From the NCBI RefSeq assembly GCF_932274485.2, contig NC_065882.2:58503431-58567430 (forward strand): a stretch of DNA of 64,000 bases. The letters are read 5' to 3'. The position numbers and the translations under genes were made by a program. Below, in pieces: positions 34,064 to 46,737 of the stretch; the first letter of the stretch is position 1, and the number at the start of each line of letters is the position of its first letter. The DNA comes from Patella vulgata. Taxonomy: Eukaryota; Mollusca; Gastropoda; Patellidae. The notes beneath the pieces are model-generated. The model made no database searches. It had not been told where the DNA came from and saw only the letters and a program-made list of their open reading frames with translations.

Positions 34064-34440
34064 TATGGCGGTATATTAGTGCCAAAATTCTAACATGCTA
34101 TCGTCTAACTTCTAACGTGCTATCGTCTAACTTCTAACGTCTATTCGTGTAACTTCTTATCTAAGACAATGTATATTCTAATTTCTTCAGTTGTTCCTCG
34201 TAAATGGGGCCTTCTAATCTTGCAATTTTTATTCTATTTCATGTTATTTCTATTATTGTAAGGACAAATTTTCATTTCAACAACGCTTAACATGTTTAGA
34301 ATGAACATTGAACAAATTAAGAATTTGATACGTCCACCTAGCAACCGTCATTATGACATCGTTTGGTGTCGCCACTGTATGCGCAGCTATCCACGCAATT
34401 ACTGCTCACGGCCGGAAGTTTATACTGTTTTACGACAACA
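34064..34440 (+). repeat. Left terminal inverted repeat
   Basis: It matches the reverse complement of 51303-51697 almost base for base up to GGCCGGAAGTT and more loosely for about 25 bp further. Near its tip the phrase TTCTAAC(A/G)TGCTATCG is repeated in ~22-bp steps (34088-34140), a plausible binding-site array for the element's recombinase. The HECT start codon lies about 37 bp inside its inner edge, so its inner part probably holds that gene's promoter or 5' untranslated region. Confidence 0.9.
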
Positions 34441-34476
34441 ATTACGAATAACGGCATTGGCACAACCGGCTAAAAG

Positions 34477-37400
34477 ATGTCAGATTCAATTGCCAAATCG
34501 AAAGCTCTGAATCTTTTAAAGCAGGCCGCACAGGCACTTACCGAAGTATCAGAATCCCAACAAACAGATAATATTAAGAATAATAAACCCGAAATACATG
34601 TACCAACCTCACATGCTCCACCCATGGCATCAGAAATCAAGAAGCTTTTTTCCCCGTACAGTAGTTACAGCAGGCCTGGCACTAGGCCTAGTACTAAGAA
34701 ACATTTCCCTGCCACTGTCACTTCAGTCAGTGGGCCTGTGAGTTTTTGGACGCACAGGTTCTCTGTAATAATTGACAAAGACCAGGTAGGTACTGACGCT
34801 TAGGCCTAGTTAAAGCGATAATTTCAATTTTCATATTTTCAAAGAACCGGAAATTCAAAACATAGATATAAATAATTATTTCTATGTCTTTTGCTCAATA
34901 ATAAATAGGCGGTCAACTCACTATTATACGACCATAGTCATTATTCTCCACACTTTAAAATCATTGACACAGGAAATAATAACACAATTACCTCCCTTGT
35001 TTTTACATTCCCCGAATGGTATAGCTATCTTCAAACGTTTGAATTTAAAGTTGAAAATGATATATTTGCCAATTTCTCAACTGGCAATGGTGAATTATTG
35101 GATAAATAGGATTATTCTTTAACTAGGTAGGACTGTTTATAGGTACAATCTTTAAGGCTTTACTTTAATACATTTTAAAAATATAACTTAAAAATATGAA
35201 ATTGCAACTTTGAGGTGCGAAATTTATATGTATTAATACTTGGTAGCATTTTACAATATTTTACATTTTACTTTGTTTTACGTTTAACACTAAAAGTAAC
35301 GTTAACAACAGTATACAGAGTCTTCGACATCATGATATACACACAAATTATTGGTATGGTCCATTCTCGTCAATAGTGATGGTATCTTAGTACTGTGAAA
35401 ATATGAGCCCTTGAATCACATAAACATAAGACAGTCAGTCACAGTGAATAATTTTAGAGAATGAGTTGTTGGTTGTATATGGCTAGCGATTGTGAGAACA
35501 GAGGAGGAAGACTTGGAGATACTGCAGACTGTGTGATGTAGCATGATTTACCCATATCCACCATTAAATTTCAACTCATAACTTATATATCGATATTTGA
35601 AATTGCATACACACCACGTTCTTTATTCCAAACCTGATCTACCATTATTTTGACTAATATCACAATAATCTATATCAATATTTGATAATATTCATTTCCT
35701 AAAGTTGAATTTTTATTTTCATTAAAATTCATAAAATTTTTAAGTTAAAATTCCCTCCTCAAAATGCGATCTCTAAGCAAGTATGGAATTTGTAACTAAG
35801 GGACATAACCCATGTATTGCTTCAAATCACTTGCTTAGAAATCACATTTTGAGAAACGTTTTTTTTAACAAAAACAATTGCCAATTTCAATTTAAAATAC
35901 CAATTTTGACACAAAAACAGTGAATATATTAATTATCAAATATAGATATAAATTATTATTACCGTATATGAGTTGGAATAATGGTGGATCATGTAAATCG
36001 GGCTACTGAACTCTGAGATTAGACAGTGGAAAAAGAAGCAAGCAAAGGATAATCCTTTTACTGATTAGATTCCTGTTTAGTAATTTAATTGAATTTTGAC
36101 TTTTTTTTTCAGAATTTTGTACCTACTAGAGAACAAAAGAAAGAATCATTTGAAAATGGACTGGGTGAGAAAAAAGTAACATTTGAAAAAAATGACAACC
36201 CTCTGTACTTTAAAGAAAAATTGGAAAGTGTATTTCCGGCACTCAAGCCCTGCGGTGGATATGAACTTCTGCGAACAGAATTTGGCAGCAGATGGTCTTT
36301 GGAACTAATGATTCAGCCATCTACGGGCTTCCACACAAACTATTTAGCAAATGAGAGCTGTTTGGGCCAAGCAATGTGCTATGCAAGGCCAATCCAAAGG
36401 AATTTGGCCTTTGCCAGTGTATCTGTAGAAGGTGATGTAAGTTTTTTCTTTCATATTAAATTTAGTACATAATTTTTTGGAGAAGGAATTGTGTCCTTAC
36501 TGTGTTTAATATATTCATTCCTACATTGTACTATATATTGACCCTATCAATTGCATCCCCTGTTTTGGATTTTGCATTATGGTTTGCCCCATTTCTACAA
36601 ATTAATAAGATCTTAATCATTTTTTTTTTTTTAATGTACTGACATTGATATATTTTATAACAGACAATCATGATGTAAGGTGTTTTGGGTTCGCAAATGA
36701 ACCCATAAAAGTTTGAATTTAGTGGAGAGTAGGTAGGCAGATATGCAAATTTTCCCTCACAATATTATGTTTGATTTTATGTATTTGATACAGAAAAGTA
36801 GGACGTTAAAACCAATTTCATTTATCGTTTTCAGGATTTTAGCTGCCTCTCTTCTTGTTGTATTTCGTTATGATTGACGTCTGTATCTCTGCTGCTTTGG
36901 GAATATGGGCTGCAGTTGCAATGGATGCTTAAGGACAGACTTGGGAACATTCACTTGATTGCAATGTTTTGTGTGTACTGATGTGTCTTATGTATTGGTT
37001 TGTCTTTTTGGACTTTATTCAGCTATGTGTGGTGTTGTTCTTCTGTACTTTAAATTACCCATTGTAATTCTAGGACTTGTCTCAGGGACCAACTGAAGTA
37101 TGTATAATATGCAATGATGAAATACCCTTAAAGAATTTGAGGAGGCATGTAGAGGATTGTGATGTAAGTATTTAACATTCAATTTTAATTAAGTTGACAT
37201 TTTCGCCTGTTGTGTTGTTCTTCAGGGATTATTTTAAACAATGACTCTTGTTATGATTACAGTGAAACTTACCTTACTACAAATTTACCTACATCAATAC
37301 CATAACTAAGCTTGTTCCCTAGTGTGATAACGAAGACAAGTTGTCTTATTATTAATTTTTTTTTCAGTATATTGAGTGTATGCGCAATACTCTTTCCCGG

Positions 37401-40400
37401 GAGGGAAAGGTGCCTCTATCCCTAAGCCACATGTGCTCGCACCAGGAATCAAAACCATGATTGCAAGCCACTACCAGCTGGAGCTCAATGCGAGACACAC
37501 TAGGCCATCCCAACCCCCAAATCAGTAATATGTGTCATCTTTTTATTTTGAGATTTAATGCGCAGGCATCAGCCTCACTATTGGCATGTTACATTTTATA
37601 ATAGAGCAACTAGTATTATAATGACCAATTCATCTTTAATCTTGCAAGACCTTTCATTTTTCTTTACTTTATGTATTTTACTTGCGTTCTTATATTTAAT
37701 GTAAGTTGAAATGTCTTTCATTTACTTTCAGAAAAATTGTAACAATGATGATAATGACCTAGATATTTTACCAGAGATCAATTTTAAGCCAATGAAGAAG
37801 TCGCAACAACCAATATGCAAGTATACTTGTGTACCGGTATGTATTTCACTTATAAACTATTTATGACACTTGTAAAAAAAAAGATTGTTTTCATACTAAA
37901 ATGCAAAAGGATATCTTTGATTGGTGCATTATTATTTAAACAATCTGGGCCGGTTCAGAAAAATAGGATGTTAATCCCCATTTCAATTCACCGTTATCCC
38001 AATCTAAATCCAGGGAAATGTTTGATGCAACTAATAAGGGTGTTAATTTAATTTATTTTTCATGACTAGAGAATTGCAATGAATTTAAACAGACTTAATA
38101 CTTTGGTAAATTTTGATCAACTTTCATAAAATCTACCCAGTTGTATATTTTACTAAAATGGTTGTCACAGTTGAGGTTTATGATATAAGCTTCAAATTGC
38201 TGTACAAAAATAACTCTTCATGTCTGATTATGGTGGAAGTGTTTACTGAACTTGTTATTTCAGGCAGTGAAATGTACAGAAAATTTAGATGAAACTCCGG
38301 CAAAGTAATTTGAATGTGTTATTAATAGTCTGGTATAGGGTGCCCCACCATCAAAAAATATCTCCAAACATATTGATAATAATGCCAAAATATTCATATA
38401 TTAATTTGAAAGATGTATATATTTACACTACCATACTGCTGATTATCTCTGTTGTGTAATCACTTGAGAGCTCATCATTTGAGGGTAAACAGCAGTTATT
38501 AGAGCAAATTTTCGCTGCGTGGGGCACCTTATCTATGTTTTATTTTACGCATTGTTGAGATTCACTATTCCCATTCATACTGGCACTTGTTATGTTTAAT
38601 ATCACGATATGTTCACATTTTATTGTCCCCCGCCTTTCGAATAAAGTTGGGACTATTAAAATGGGTTCGTCCGTCTGTCTGTCTGTCCTTCACACTTTTT
38701 GGGACACAATAACTCTCTTCCTAATTGAGCTAGAATGTTCAAACTTGGTGTATGTGTTTATTAGGTCAATGCCTTGATGGATTTCGAAGATGAGCATTCT
38801 CCGCTTAGGGTAAGCCGAGATAAGCAATTTGATTGGTTGATGCTTTGGGACAAGATAACTTTAGTTCTAATTAAGTGAGAGTGATGAAACTTAGTGTATA
38901 GTTTCGTTACAGTAATACCTTGACTAAATTCGATAATGAGCATTTTCTGCTCAGGGTAAGCAGAGCGATACGCAATTTGATTGGTTGAGACTTTGGAACA
39001 CAATAAATCTCCTTCTAATTGAGTTGGGGGTTGGGATGGCCTAGTGGTCTAAAGTGCCACGCTTTGACCTCTAGCTGGCCGTCACCTCTGGCTTGCGGCT
39101 GTGGTTTCGAGCCCTGGTGTGAGCGTATGTGGCATGGAGATAGGGGCGCCTTCTTAACCTCGTGGGTTTCCTCCAGGCACTCCGGTTTCCTCCCACTGCT
39201 AAAGATTCCTACGCGCAAGCGGATTGTTGAAATAAAATTAAACCATATGTTAGTCCTGAAATGACCTAGTTGTGTTGAGTGGATGTTAAACCCCATTTCT
39301 CTCTCTCGCTCTCTAATTGAGTTAAAATGTTCAAACTTGGTGTATATGCTTATTAGGTCAATGCCTTGATGGAGTTCGAAGATGAGCATTTTCCGCTTAG
39401 GGTAAGCAGAGATAAGCAATTTGATTGGTTGATGCTTTGGGACACGATAACTTTAGTTCTAATTAAGTGAGAGTGATGAAACTTGGTGTATAGTTTCATT
39501 ACAGTAATGCCTTGACTAAGATCGATAATGAGCATTTTCTGCTCAGGGTAAGCAGAGCGATAAGCAATTTGATTTGCCGAGACTTTGGAACACAATAACT
39601 CTCCTTCTAATTGAGTTAAAATGTTCAAAATTGGTGTGTATGCTTATTAGGTCAATGCCTTGATGGAGTTTGAAGATGAGCATTTTCTGCTTAGGGTAGG
39701 CAGAGATAAGCAATTTGATTGGTTGATACTTTGGGATAAGATAACTTGGGTTCATCTTGATTGATGATTTTTATGCCAATACAATGACTGCATTCTCATT
39801 CAGTAATGGATTCGACAGTAACAGTGTATAGAAACGAATGATTCGGACACGAGGGCCCTTTCCCTTGGATAGAGGGGCGCCTTTGTCTGCCTTTAGGGTC
39901 CCCCTAACTAGGGTACATTTTCATTTTTCTCGTCGGTTTTAGCATTTTTCTTTATAAAACACTTTTGGATGACACTTCATGTACAGTTTGATTGCTCTAT
40001 ACGTTTGAAAAAAATAAATGGGCGAATAATTAATATGTTTCATCTATTTATTTTGGGATTTCGGCGGGGGACATCAGCCTCACTGTTGGCTTGTTTATTC
40101 TTAATATTGTTTTTAATGACATTAACTAGAAGATAGTTGAGAAAAAGTACAAAGAATAACTCTTCTTCCAATTGAGGTAGAATTAATGTTCATACTTGGT
40201 GTGGATGTCCTTACTAAGTTTGATGATGTGAATTTTAGCCTAAGGAACATAATAACTCGGTTTTAAGATGTTGATCAGTTAAATGCCTTGACAGAGTTTG
40301 ATGATTATAATTTTCCGCAAGGACTGAGCAGAGATATGCAATTGGGTTGGTTGATGCTCTGGGACATGATTACTTTGATTCTAACTGAGAGAGTGATGAA

Positions 40401-43400
40401 ACTTGGTGTATAGTTTCCCTAAATCAAAACCAAGACAAGTCTGGGTCATCTTTTCATTTGGGAATAAAACAGCCATAGTGTTAGATTGTTGAGAAAGAGT
40501 AATGAAACTTATGTATGTTCTTTTGTGAATATTTTCTGCTCTGGTTTAACAGAGTGATAACTAATTTGATTGCTCGATACTTTATTACGAGACGAATGTG
40601 CAACTTATTAATGTTTATTTTGGGATTAAGATGGGAAGATCAGCCTCTCTATTGGTTTGTTTTATTTTCAGATGTTCGTTTTGTATATTATATGTTGGTA
40701 TTTATAAGTTATATCTTTATTGGATTATGATTTAAATATTTTTCAGAATCAACTATGTTCAGTGTCCGCTGTGTCAAGACAGTTTTAATAAAGATGTCAT
40801 AGAAATTCATTCTTCAACCTGCAATGGTCTGAGTGAAAGGTATATCTGACCTCAATCTGTTGAACATTTGCATTAATAGTATTATATGATGCCTTGTATT
40901 TAACTGTGAAATTGAACTGAGAAGATCTATGGGTCTGTACCGAAAACTTTATTCTTATTTGTATTGTTTATTTTTGCATTTTCTTTTCTGAGAAACTTGT
41001 GTTTTCTCTATGTTTTCCCCATCGCAAACCCCTAAGCGTAAGCAAATTACTGAAATATTATTATACCACAGGTAAGCCGGATAAGCCTAGAAATTACCAG
41101 GTTTTTCTTGAGTAGACTTTAAACCTTCTGTCTCCTCTCCAAGAAAGTCAACTAAATCAAAGTATTAAATTGAAGCCTTGAATGAAAGTTTTGCAAGTAA
41201 GAGTTGAAATAAATTTTCTATTTTTTTTTTAGTGCTGGGGAGAATGACAAACAATCAGAAGTTGTGACTGCCTTAAGGTAAATGACTGGAAAATTTTAGT
41301 GTAACATATTTAAAGATGCAATATTTAAGTGCTAAATCTGTATGCATTATTTAAGTGCCAAATCTGTCTATTGCAGATGTTTTGTCTGGCTTCAAATTAA
41401 CTATAAATTATTATTTAGACATTTATTCACATGACTTCATAGATTGTTGTAGCATTGGCACTTGATTATCAAGACGATTTAGGCTAAATCTTGTCAAACT
41501 TCATACATTCGTAACTTCATTTGGCTGTGCTAATGAAGATGGTTATACTACATACAGTGTGTGCTATGAGGGAAATTTAGCCTGAGCAGGCACTATGGCC
41601 TTTTCTTATATTGAATTCCAACTGTCAATGGATCTTTTACATGCACACTGAGATATACAGGTGATGTCAGATTTTTGTCCCATCCCAAAAACTAGACAGT
41701 TGCCTCTGACAAGCCCTCCATCTTGCACAATTGACAAGGGGAAACCATGCTGGGAAATCCCAATGAACTTTCTCAGGCAATGCAGGGATCGAACAAGTTA
41801 AGAAAAAAAGTAATTATGATTAAATTTTTAAACTATTAACGTTGAAACGTCCGGGTCTTCAGCTAAATCTTACATAAAGTAACAGAAAAGCGATAAAACT
41901 GTTAGTTTAGCTTGATACAGAAAAAAAATGGAGGACAAATTTGAAACATTGATAGCATATTGCTATATATTCAAGCTGGGTCACACTAATTTCTAAATTA
42001 TTTTTGTATTTGTAGTATAAGAAGCGAAGATGAAAATGTACATCGTGAACGGTGCCTAAAAGAAACACTATTGGAAATGTAGGTATTAAAATAGAAATAC
42101 TTTATCCCATAGTTTATTCTTGAGGTTTTATATGCAAGAATTTCAAGAAAGTAGGTCTTATTGATTGCCTGCTGTTTAAATTATTAATTATTGTATAGCC
42201 TTTTTCACATGGTTGTAATATTTTGGTCAAACTTGCATTGATTGAAATTTCCCATTACTGTATTCATACCAAATGCTTATCTTTGTCTTTCATTCAAATT
42301 TCATTCCGGTAATATTCAGTGTGTATTTTGATATGGGTTGTGTATCTCAATGAAATGAAGAAGCCTGTAGATTTTCAACACTTATCGATAATTGTCGATC
42401 CCTGAAATTTATATTAGTTGTCTATCATCGTAGGAGGAAATAATATAACTTTCAGTGTTGTTTGCCTTTGCTACAAAATATTGTTAGATCCTAAAATGCT
42501 TGAAAACAATTTTTTTGCTTTTGAGCTCTCATTTAATTATGATCTGCTCTTTTTATCCTGCACCAGACGAAGATAGGGATGGATATTGAAAAGGGCACCT
42601 CTGTCCCGATTTTGTTTCCGGAGCATATATATATAAATTGTTCCAGATATTTTTTTAAACTGTGTGTGTACACACTTCAACCTATTATAGTAGTTGTGCC
42701 TTTTCCTACTTAGGAATTTTTTTGGATTTATATTTTTTTGTTTCCATGGAATGTTGATGACCTAAGTCATCTTGTTGAAATTTTTTATGCGTTGTTTAAC
42801 CCATATCTGTTTGGACGACTAGGGCAGTGGTGGGTGTATTTTTGTTGCCAACAGTCATTGTTTGAAACTTTTGTTTACCTCACAGGTGTGATATAAAAAG
42901 TCCGGATCTCATTATAAGTACATATAGCAAGAAATTTATTAGAGGGAAGAAAATGGATGTACTTGAAGAAGATTATGACAGCAAGGAGAATACAGCTTTT
43001 GAAATATTCATATCACGTGATGATATTTTTAATGACATGTTATCAGAGTTTTCCAGAAATGTAGATATATCCTATTTGCTAGACGTCACTTTCATTGGTG
43101 AAGAGGCATCTGACATGGGAGGACCCAGACGAGAATTTCTTACATTAGCTCTGCAAGCCATTAAAGAAAGATTGATAAAAGATGGCTATTTAGTATCTGA
43201 GAAGGATATTGGACATGAAGCATACTTGACATTGCTTCACAAAAAGGCTTTTGAAATTGCTGGAATTGTTGTTGGTAGGTATATAAGCAAAATTATGACT
43301 TAAAAATATATTATGGTTAGATCATTTTATTCTCATAGCATTAATTGGCCTTTAGTTTTTAGTAACTTCCATAACTTTGCATATTCGCTAAAAACTTAAA

Positions 43401-46400
43401 ATTGGACTTTCCATCTTTACTTTCAGGATTGTCTTTATTAGAAGGTGGACCAGTGCCTTATTTGTTAAATGATCCAAGGGGAGTTCTTCTGACCCCAGAC
43501 ACACAAGAAATGAAACAATTTAGTATTGGATTGAAAAGAATTGGCATTTTGCAGGTATTAAAGTTTAATGTGTTATAACAGTGTTTAAATTATAATTATT
43601 ACAAAATTGACATAGCGCAAAGATGTATTCAAGGGCACTTTACAGTGCAACAAAATAATAGTTGTTATAAGCCTTTAAAAATAAGAAAGTTTAAATGTCT
43701 CTGGATTACGATCAATTCACATTGTGTACATATGTGTACAGCACTACCCTGTGTTACACTATTCCAGTGTGACACTGTCAAGTGTTTCATGGCAGCCAAC
43801 AGGAACTAATCAAGGAAGACTGAACCCCGTCCACCAGGATGGCAGGGCACTCTTACTAGATTGGTCACTTTGCAAACACAGTTTACTAATATGGATACTG
43901 CTTGCCCCAATTTCTCAAAATTAGCTGTGAGGGGTGGGCACCAAAGGCTATGACTAAATCCTCCTACATGATGGTTGATGTTGCTGACCTAGTTTATTTC
44001 CATGAGACCTAATTTACCCAAAATATCATCCGCAATCCAGATAGACCACCCATTTTAAGCAATTACAAGGTTAACAAATAACCTAAATACACCTAGCAGA
44101 ATAGTGTATTTTTATATCTGATAACCAGATAAAATATGTATTACCAATATATATATTGTTCAAAAAAAGTAGGGGATATTTGATTTGTAAGTGTTATTAA
44201 AGTCACCTAATGAAACTGACGAAGAAACAAATGACAAATTGAAATGAAGTTCACATTCATCGATTTATTCCAAATGATCGTTAGACTAAGTAAGGCACAG
44301 ACTGACCATTATAAGGGTAAAATGATACCCGGGGTCAAACAGCAAAGTTACCACAGCATCACAACCAAGTCAGTAACGGGTAAATCCTCCTCTGTTTGCC
44401 AAACAAGCATTGATCCGACGTGGCATACTTCTAATGAGACGTCTAAGGTCATTTTGGTCCAGATTGTCCCATTCCTGTTACAACGCAGCAGCAAGTTCTT
44501 GGACATTGGCAGGACGTTGTTGACGTTGACGTAACCTCTGTCCAAGCATGTCCCAGACATGCTCGATGGGGGAGAGGTCGGGACTCAGTGCTGGCCAAGG
44601 TAATGTGGTGATGTTCTGTTGTTGGAGGTAACCTGTAACGATCCTGGCCCTGTGACATCTTGCGTTGTCATCCTGGAAGATGAAACGGCGGCCATGACGT
44701 CGTGCGAACGGAAAACCATGGACTGCCAAGATGTTGTCCCGGTAGTACTGGCCTGTAACACGCCCTGCAACAACATGTAAAGCCGTTCTTCCAGCAACAG
44801 TGATGCCTCCCCACACCATAACAGAACCACCCCCAAATCGATCATGTCTGATGACGTTAACGTCTTGGAAGCGCTCGTTTCGACGACGCCACACCCTCCT
44901 ACGTCTGTCCAAAAAATCAACAGTGAACCTTGACTCATCTGAAAACATCACATTGCTCCAGCGTCGATTATCCCAGTGTTGACGATCCCTACACCAACGA
45001 CGTCTTGCCTGAATGTGATGATCTCTCAAACAAGGGATCACGCGAGGACGTCGGGCGCGAAGGTGACACCTATGCAGTCGATTCCGAATCGTCTGGCCAC
45101 TCACTCTCACACCAGTGTCTGTTTGAAGACGAGCGCTGATCTGAATTGCTGTGATGACACGATTTCTCAAGGCCAAGGTACGGATAAATCGATCCTGGGC
45201 TTGAGTTGTCGCCCTTGGTCGACCTGAGCGTGGTCTGTCCTGTACAGATTGTGTATTACGGTATCTGGACCATAGCCTGCTTATGACAGACTGAGAAACA
45301 TTCATCGTCCGCGCCACAACCGCCTGTGTTGTGCCGATCTGTAGCATGCCAAGGGCACGTAACCTTTCATTTTGGGTAAGCCGACGCATATCAAAATTTG
45401 TTTTCTGGTCACTAAAACAATTAAACTGATGTTTCCACCCTGGAATTCAATGCCACAATGACTGTAACATTCAAAGTCAGAGTCGTGCAAATCTTGAGTT
45501 GGACCCCCATGATGATCCCAAGCATCACCTGCATTCCATGCGGTAGCTATTGGTGCGTTTGGGCGTCACATGTAACTAGAAATGTTTCTTCTGTTAGGTT
45601 CTATAGTGACTTTTTTCGTAGTCATTTGCATATTTTAGTATTATGCCCCCAAAATCAAATATCCCCTACTTTTTTTGAATAGTATATTTCAGTTGTGCCA
45701 AATTAAGAAAGATCTAATGTCTTTGTTCGACATGAATAATGGGAAAACTTTGCTGCTGACCTACCCAACATTAGTTAAGTTGTTAAAAGTAAAATTTTCT
45801 GAGGAAGGTTCGAATGGGTATATCCAAGAAAAGAGTATGTACAGATTCTTCCTCGACTACATGAAGGAGGTGGCAGGTATATTTATTTCTTGTATTTTAA
45901 ATAGTTGTTTCAAATCTGAATGGATACTAGTATGGACCCCTTGTCAGTGATCAGATCATTGGGAGGAAACCCCAGAACCCTGAGAAAACCCCAAGAGGTT
46001 GGACAGGCGACCCAACAACAGGTAATTGGAACCACACCAGTCGTCGCAAAGACAGATCTTATTATACAATGTGCATGCGCTAACCATTCAGCCATCCAAC
46101 CCCCAGGCTGAAAAGGAAAAGAGTGACTAGTCCCTCAAATGATACAATGAACCCTGGTTCTGTCATATCTAAATATTAAGGCCACCTCCAGATTTTGTCT
46201 AGGGCTAGGGCTTGTCCTGTTTACATCTTGTGACCATGATGAAATATGGAGGTAGCCATGATATTTAGATCTAACCCCAAAGTCCTGCTTACAAATTGAC
46301 AGCACAATTTAAACATCTGGGGGCAACATTTCCCACATTGCTCATCTAACCATGGAAAGAACATATGCAATGTGTTGGACCTTTTATTACCCAGGCATTG

Positions 46401-46737
46401 ATTGAACAATAAACCTTAGTTCATTTCTTTGCACAGTAAGACTGTTTGAATGAATAGATCGTGTTACTTTCAAGAATATTTTTCTTTTTCAGCACACAGA
46501 CGAGGAAGTATACAACTATCAGACATACTTAAATTTATTACAGGTATAGATCAAGTACCAATTCTGGGCTTTACAAACACTCCGACAATTGAATTTACCG
46601 CCAGTGATACTCTATTGCCAACAAGCAGTACATGCACGTGTACTCTTAATCTATCTAGGAAGTGCGATGTTACAAAAGACATAGTGTTTAATATGTTTGA
46701 TTATGCATTTGCTAATAGTTATTTTGGTCTAGTTTAA
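34477..46737 (+). CDS. HECT-type E3 ubiquitin ligase with two UBZ-like fingers, 12 exons, 671 aa
   Basis: Exons: 34477-34785, 36113-36436, 37074-37163, 37732-37836, 38264-38304, 40747-40839, 41233-41277, 42016-42078, 42886-43274, 43427-43554, 45693-45876, 46493-46737. All junctions are GT-AG, and the summed length (2016 nt) is open from ATG to TAA. An in-frame TAA two codons upstream fixes the start. Residues 212-241 (CIIC...RRHVEDC, C221/C224/H236/C240) and 277-321 (CPLC...EIHSSTC, C296/C299/H311/C315) are C-x2-C-x11-H-x3-C fingers of UBZ type, expected to bind ubiquitin. Residues from about 360 form a HECT domain: GEEASDMGGPRREFLTLAL in the N-lobe, LLEGGPVPYLL, and LPTSSTCTCTLNLS with the thioester cysteine at 638, 33 residues before the C-terminus, as is usual. 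HECT enzymes carry ubiquitin on this cysteine and pass it to substrates. Short exons 5-8 are the least certain. SINEs, a family Q repeat and a Tc1 copy lie in its introns. It resembles G2E3-like HECT proteins. Confidence 0.85.
37390..37510 (-). repeat. SINE family B fragment in HECT intron 3
   Basis: TAGGCCATCCCAACCCCCAA is the reverse complement of the family head at 39022. The rest is diverged. Confidence 0.55.
38617..40090 (+). repeat. Family Q repeat, large copy, in HECT intron 5
   Basis: It opens with TGTCCCCCGCCTTTCGAATA and a (GTCT)n run, and closes near 40064 with GGCGGGGGACATCAGCCTCA, so the ends are inverted. Inside, ~160-bp modules (TTCTAATTGAGTTAAAATG; AGCAATTTGATTGGTTGATG; GATGAAACTTGGTGTATAGT) repeat several times. 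A family B SINE interrupts it at 39022. Decayed modules continue to about 40670. Minus-strand frames inside are artefacts of the modules. Confidence 0.7.
39022..39312 (+). repeat. SINE family B, nearly complete
   Basis: The tRNA-like head GGGATGGCCTAGTGGTCTAA and GTGGTTTCGAGCCC (B-box) is followed by the body TTTCCTCCCACTGCTAAAGA and CTACGCGCAAGCGGATTG. It ends with GTTAAACCCCATTT and a (TCTC)n tail. It lies within the family Q repeat: CTAATTGAGTT occurs on both sides, which is a target duplication or the module itself. Confidence 0.8.
41550..41796 (-). repeat. V-SINE, diverged, in HECT intron 7
   Basis: GTGCTATGAGGGAAATTT, GGATCTTTTACATGCACAC and CAATGCAGGGATCGAAC match the reverse V-SINE. 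It is clearly older than the copies at 10357 and 57646. Confidence 0.75.
43590..43700 (+). repeat. Diverged (ATT)n-linked SINE-like repeat
   Basis: ATTATTACAAAATTGACATAGC and GGGCACTTTACAGTG match the start of the repeat at 28331. Confidence 0.45.
44156..45682 (-). mobile_element. Tc1/mariner element in HECT intron 10
   Basis: Inverted ends (TTCAAAAAAAGTAGGGGATA both ways) are flanked by TA at 44154-44155 and 45683-45684. It is nearly full length and closely related to the 24-kb copy, but lacks that copy's deletions. Its right edge lies only 10 nt before HECT exon 11. Confidence 0.95.
44370..45389 (-). pseudogene. Tc1-like transposase, one nonsense codon
   Basis: The frame from MRRLTQNERLRALGMLQIG (45389) to the TGA at 44370-44372 is 1020 nt, 339 residues, the usual Tc1 length. 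It has the paired helix-turn-helix with GRPRATT (residues about 10-110), the DDE catalytic domain with MFSDESRF, FQDDNARCHRA and SPDLSPIEHVWD, and the GGSVMVWGG motif. One in-frame TAA at 44478-44480 falls after residue 303, where the 24-kb copy reads CAA. The last 35 residues follow in the same frame. It is otherwise whole and so recently inactive. Confidence 0.92.
45945..46112 (-). repeat. SINE family B fragment in HECT intron 11
   Basis: TGGGAGGAAACCCCAGAACCC and GGACAGGCGACC match the reverse family body at 9404-9460. CATGCGCTAACCATTCAGCC is a decayed tRNA-like A-box. Confidence 0.55.

Noticed and set aside
34292-34510. 72-codon frame starting in the left TIR (MFRMNIEQIKNLIRPP)
   Set aside because: Its equivalent in the right TIR is disrupted by a small duplication, and it overlaps the HECT start in another frame. 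It could be a small upstream frame but no more can be said.
38761-39755. Several 70-130 codon minus-strand frames with QIAYRSAYPEQKMLI repeats
   Set aside because: They follow the family Q module across several copies and have no start, splice or domain evidence.
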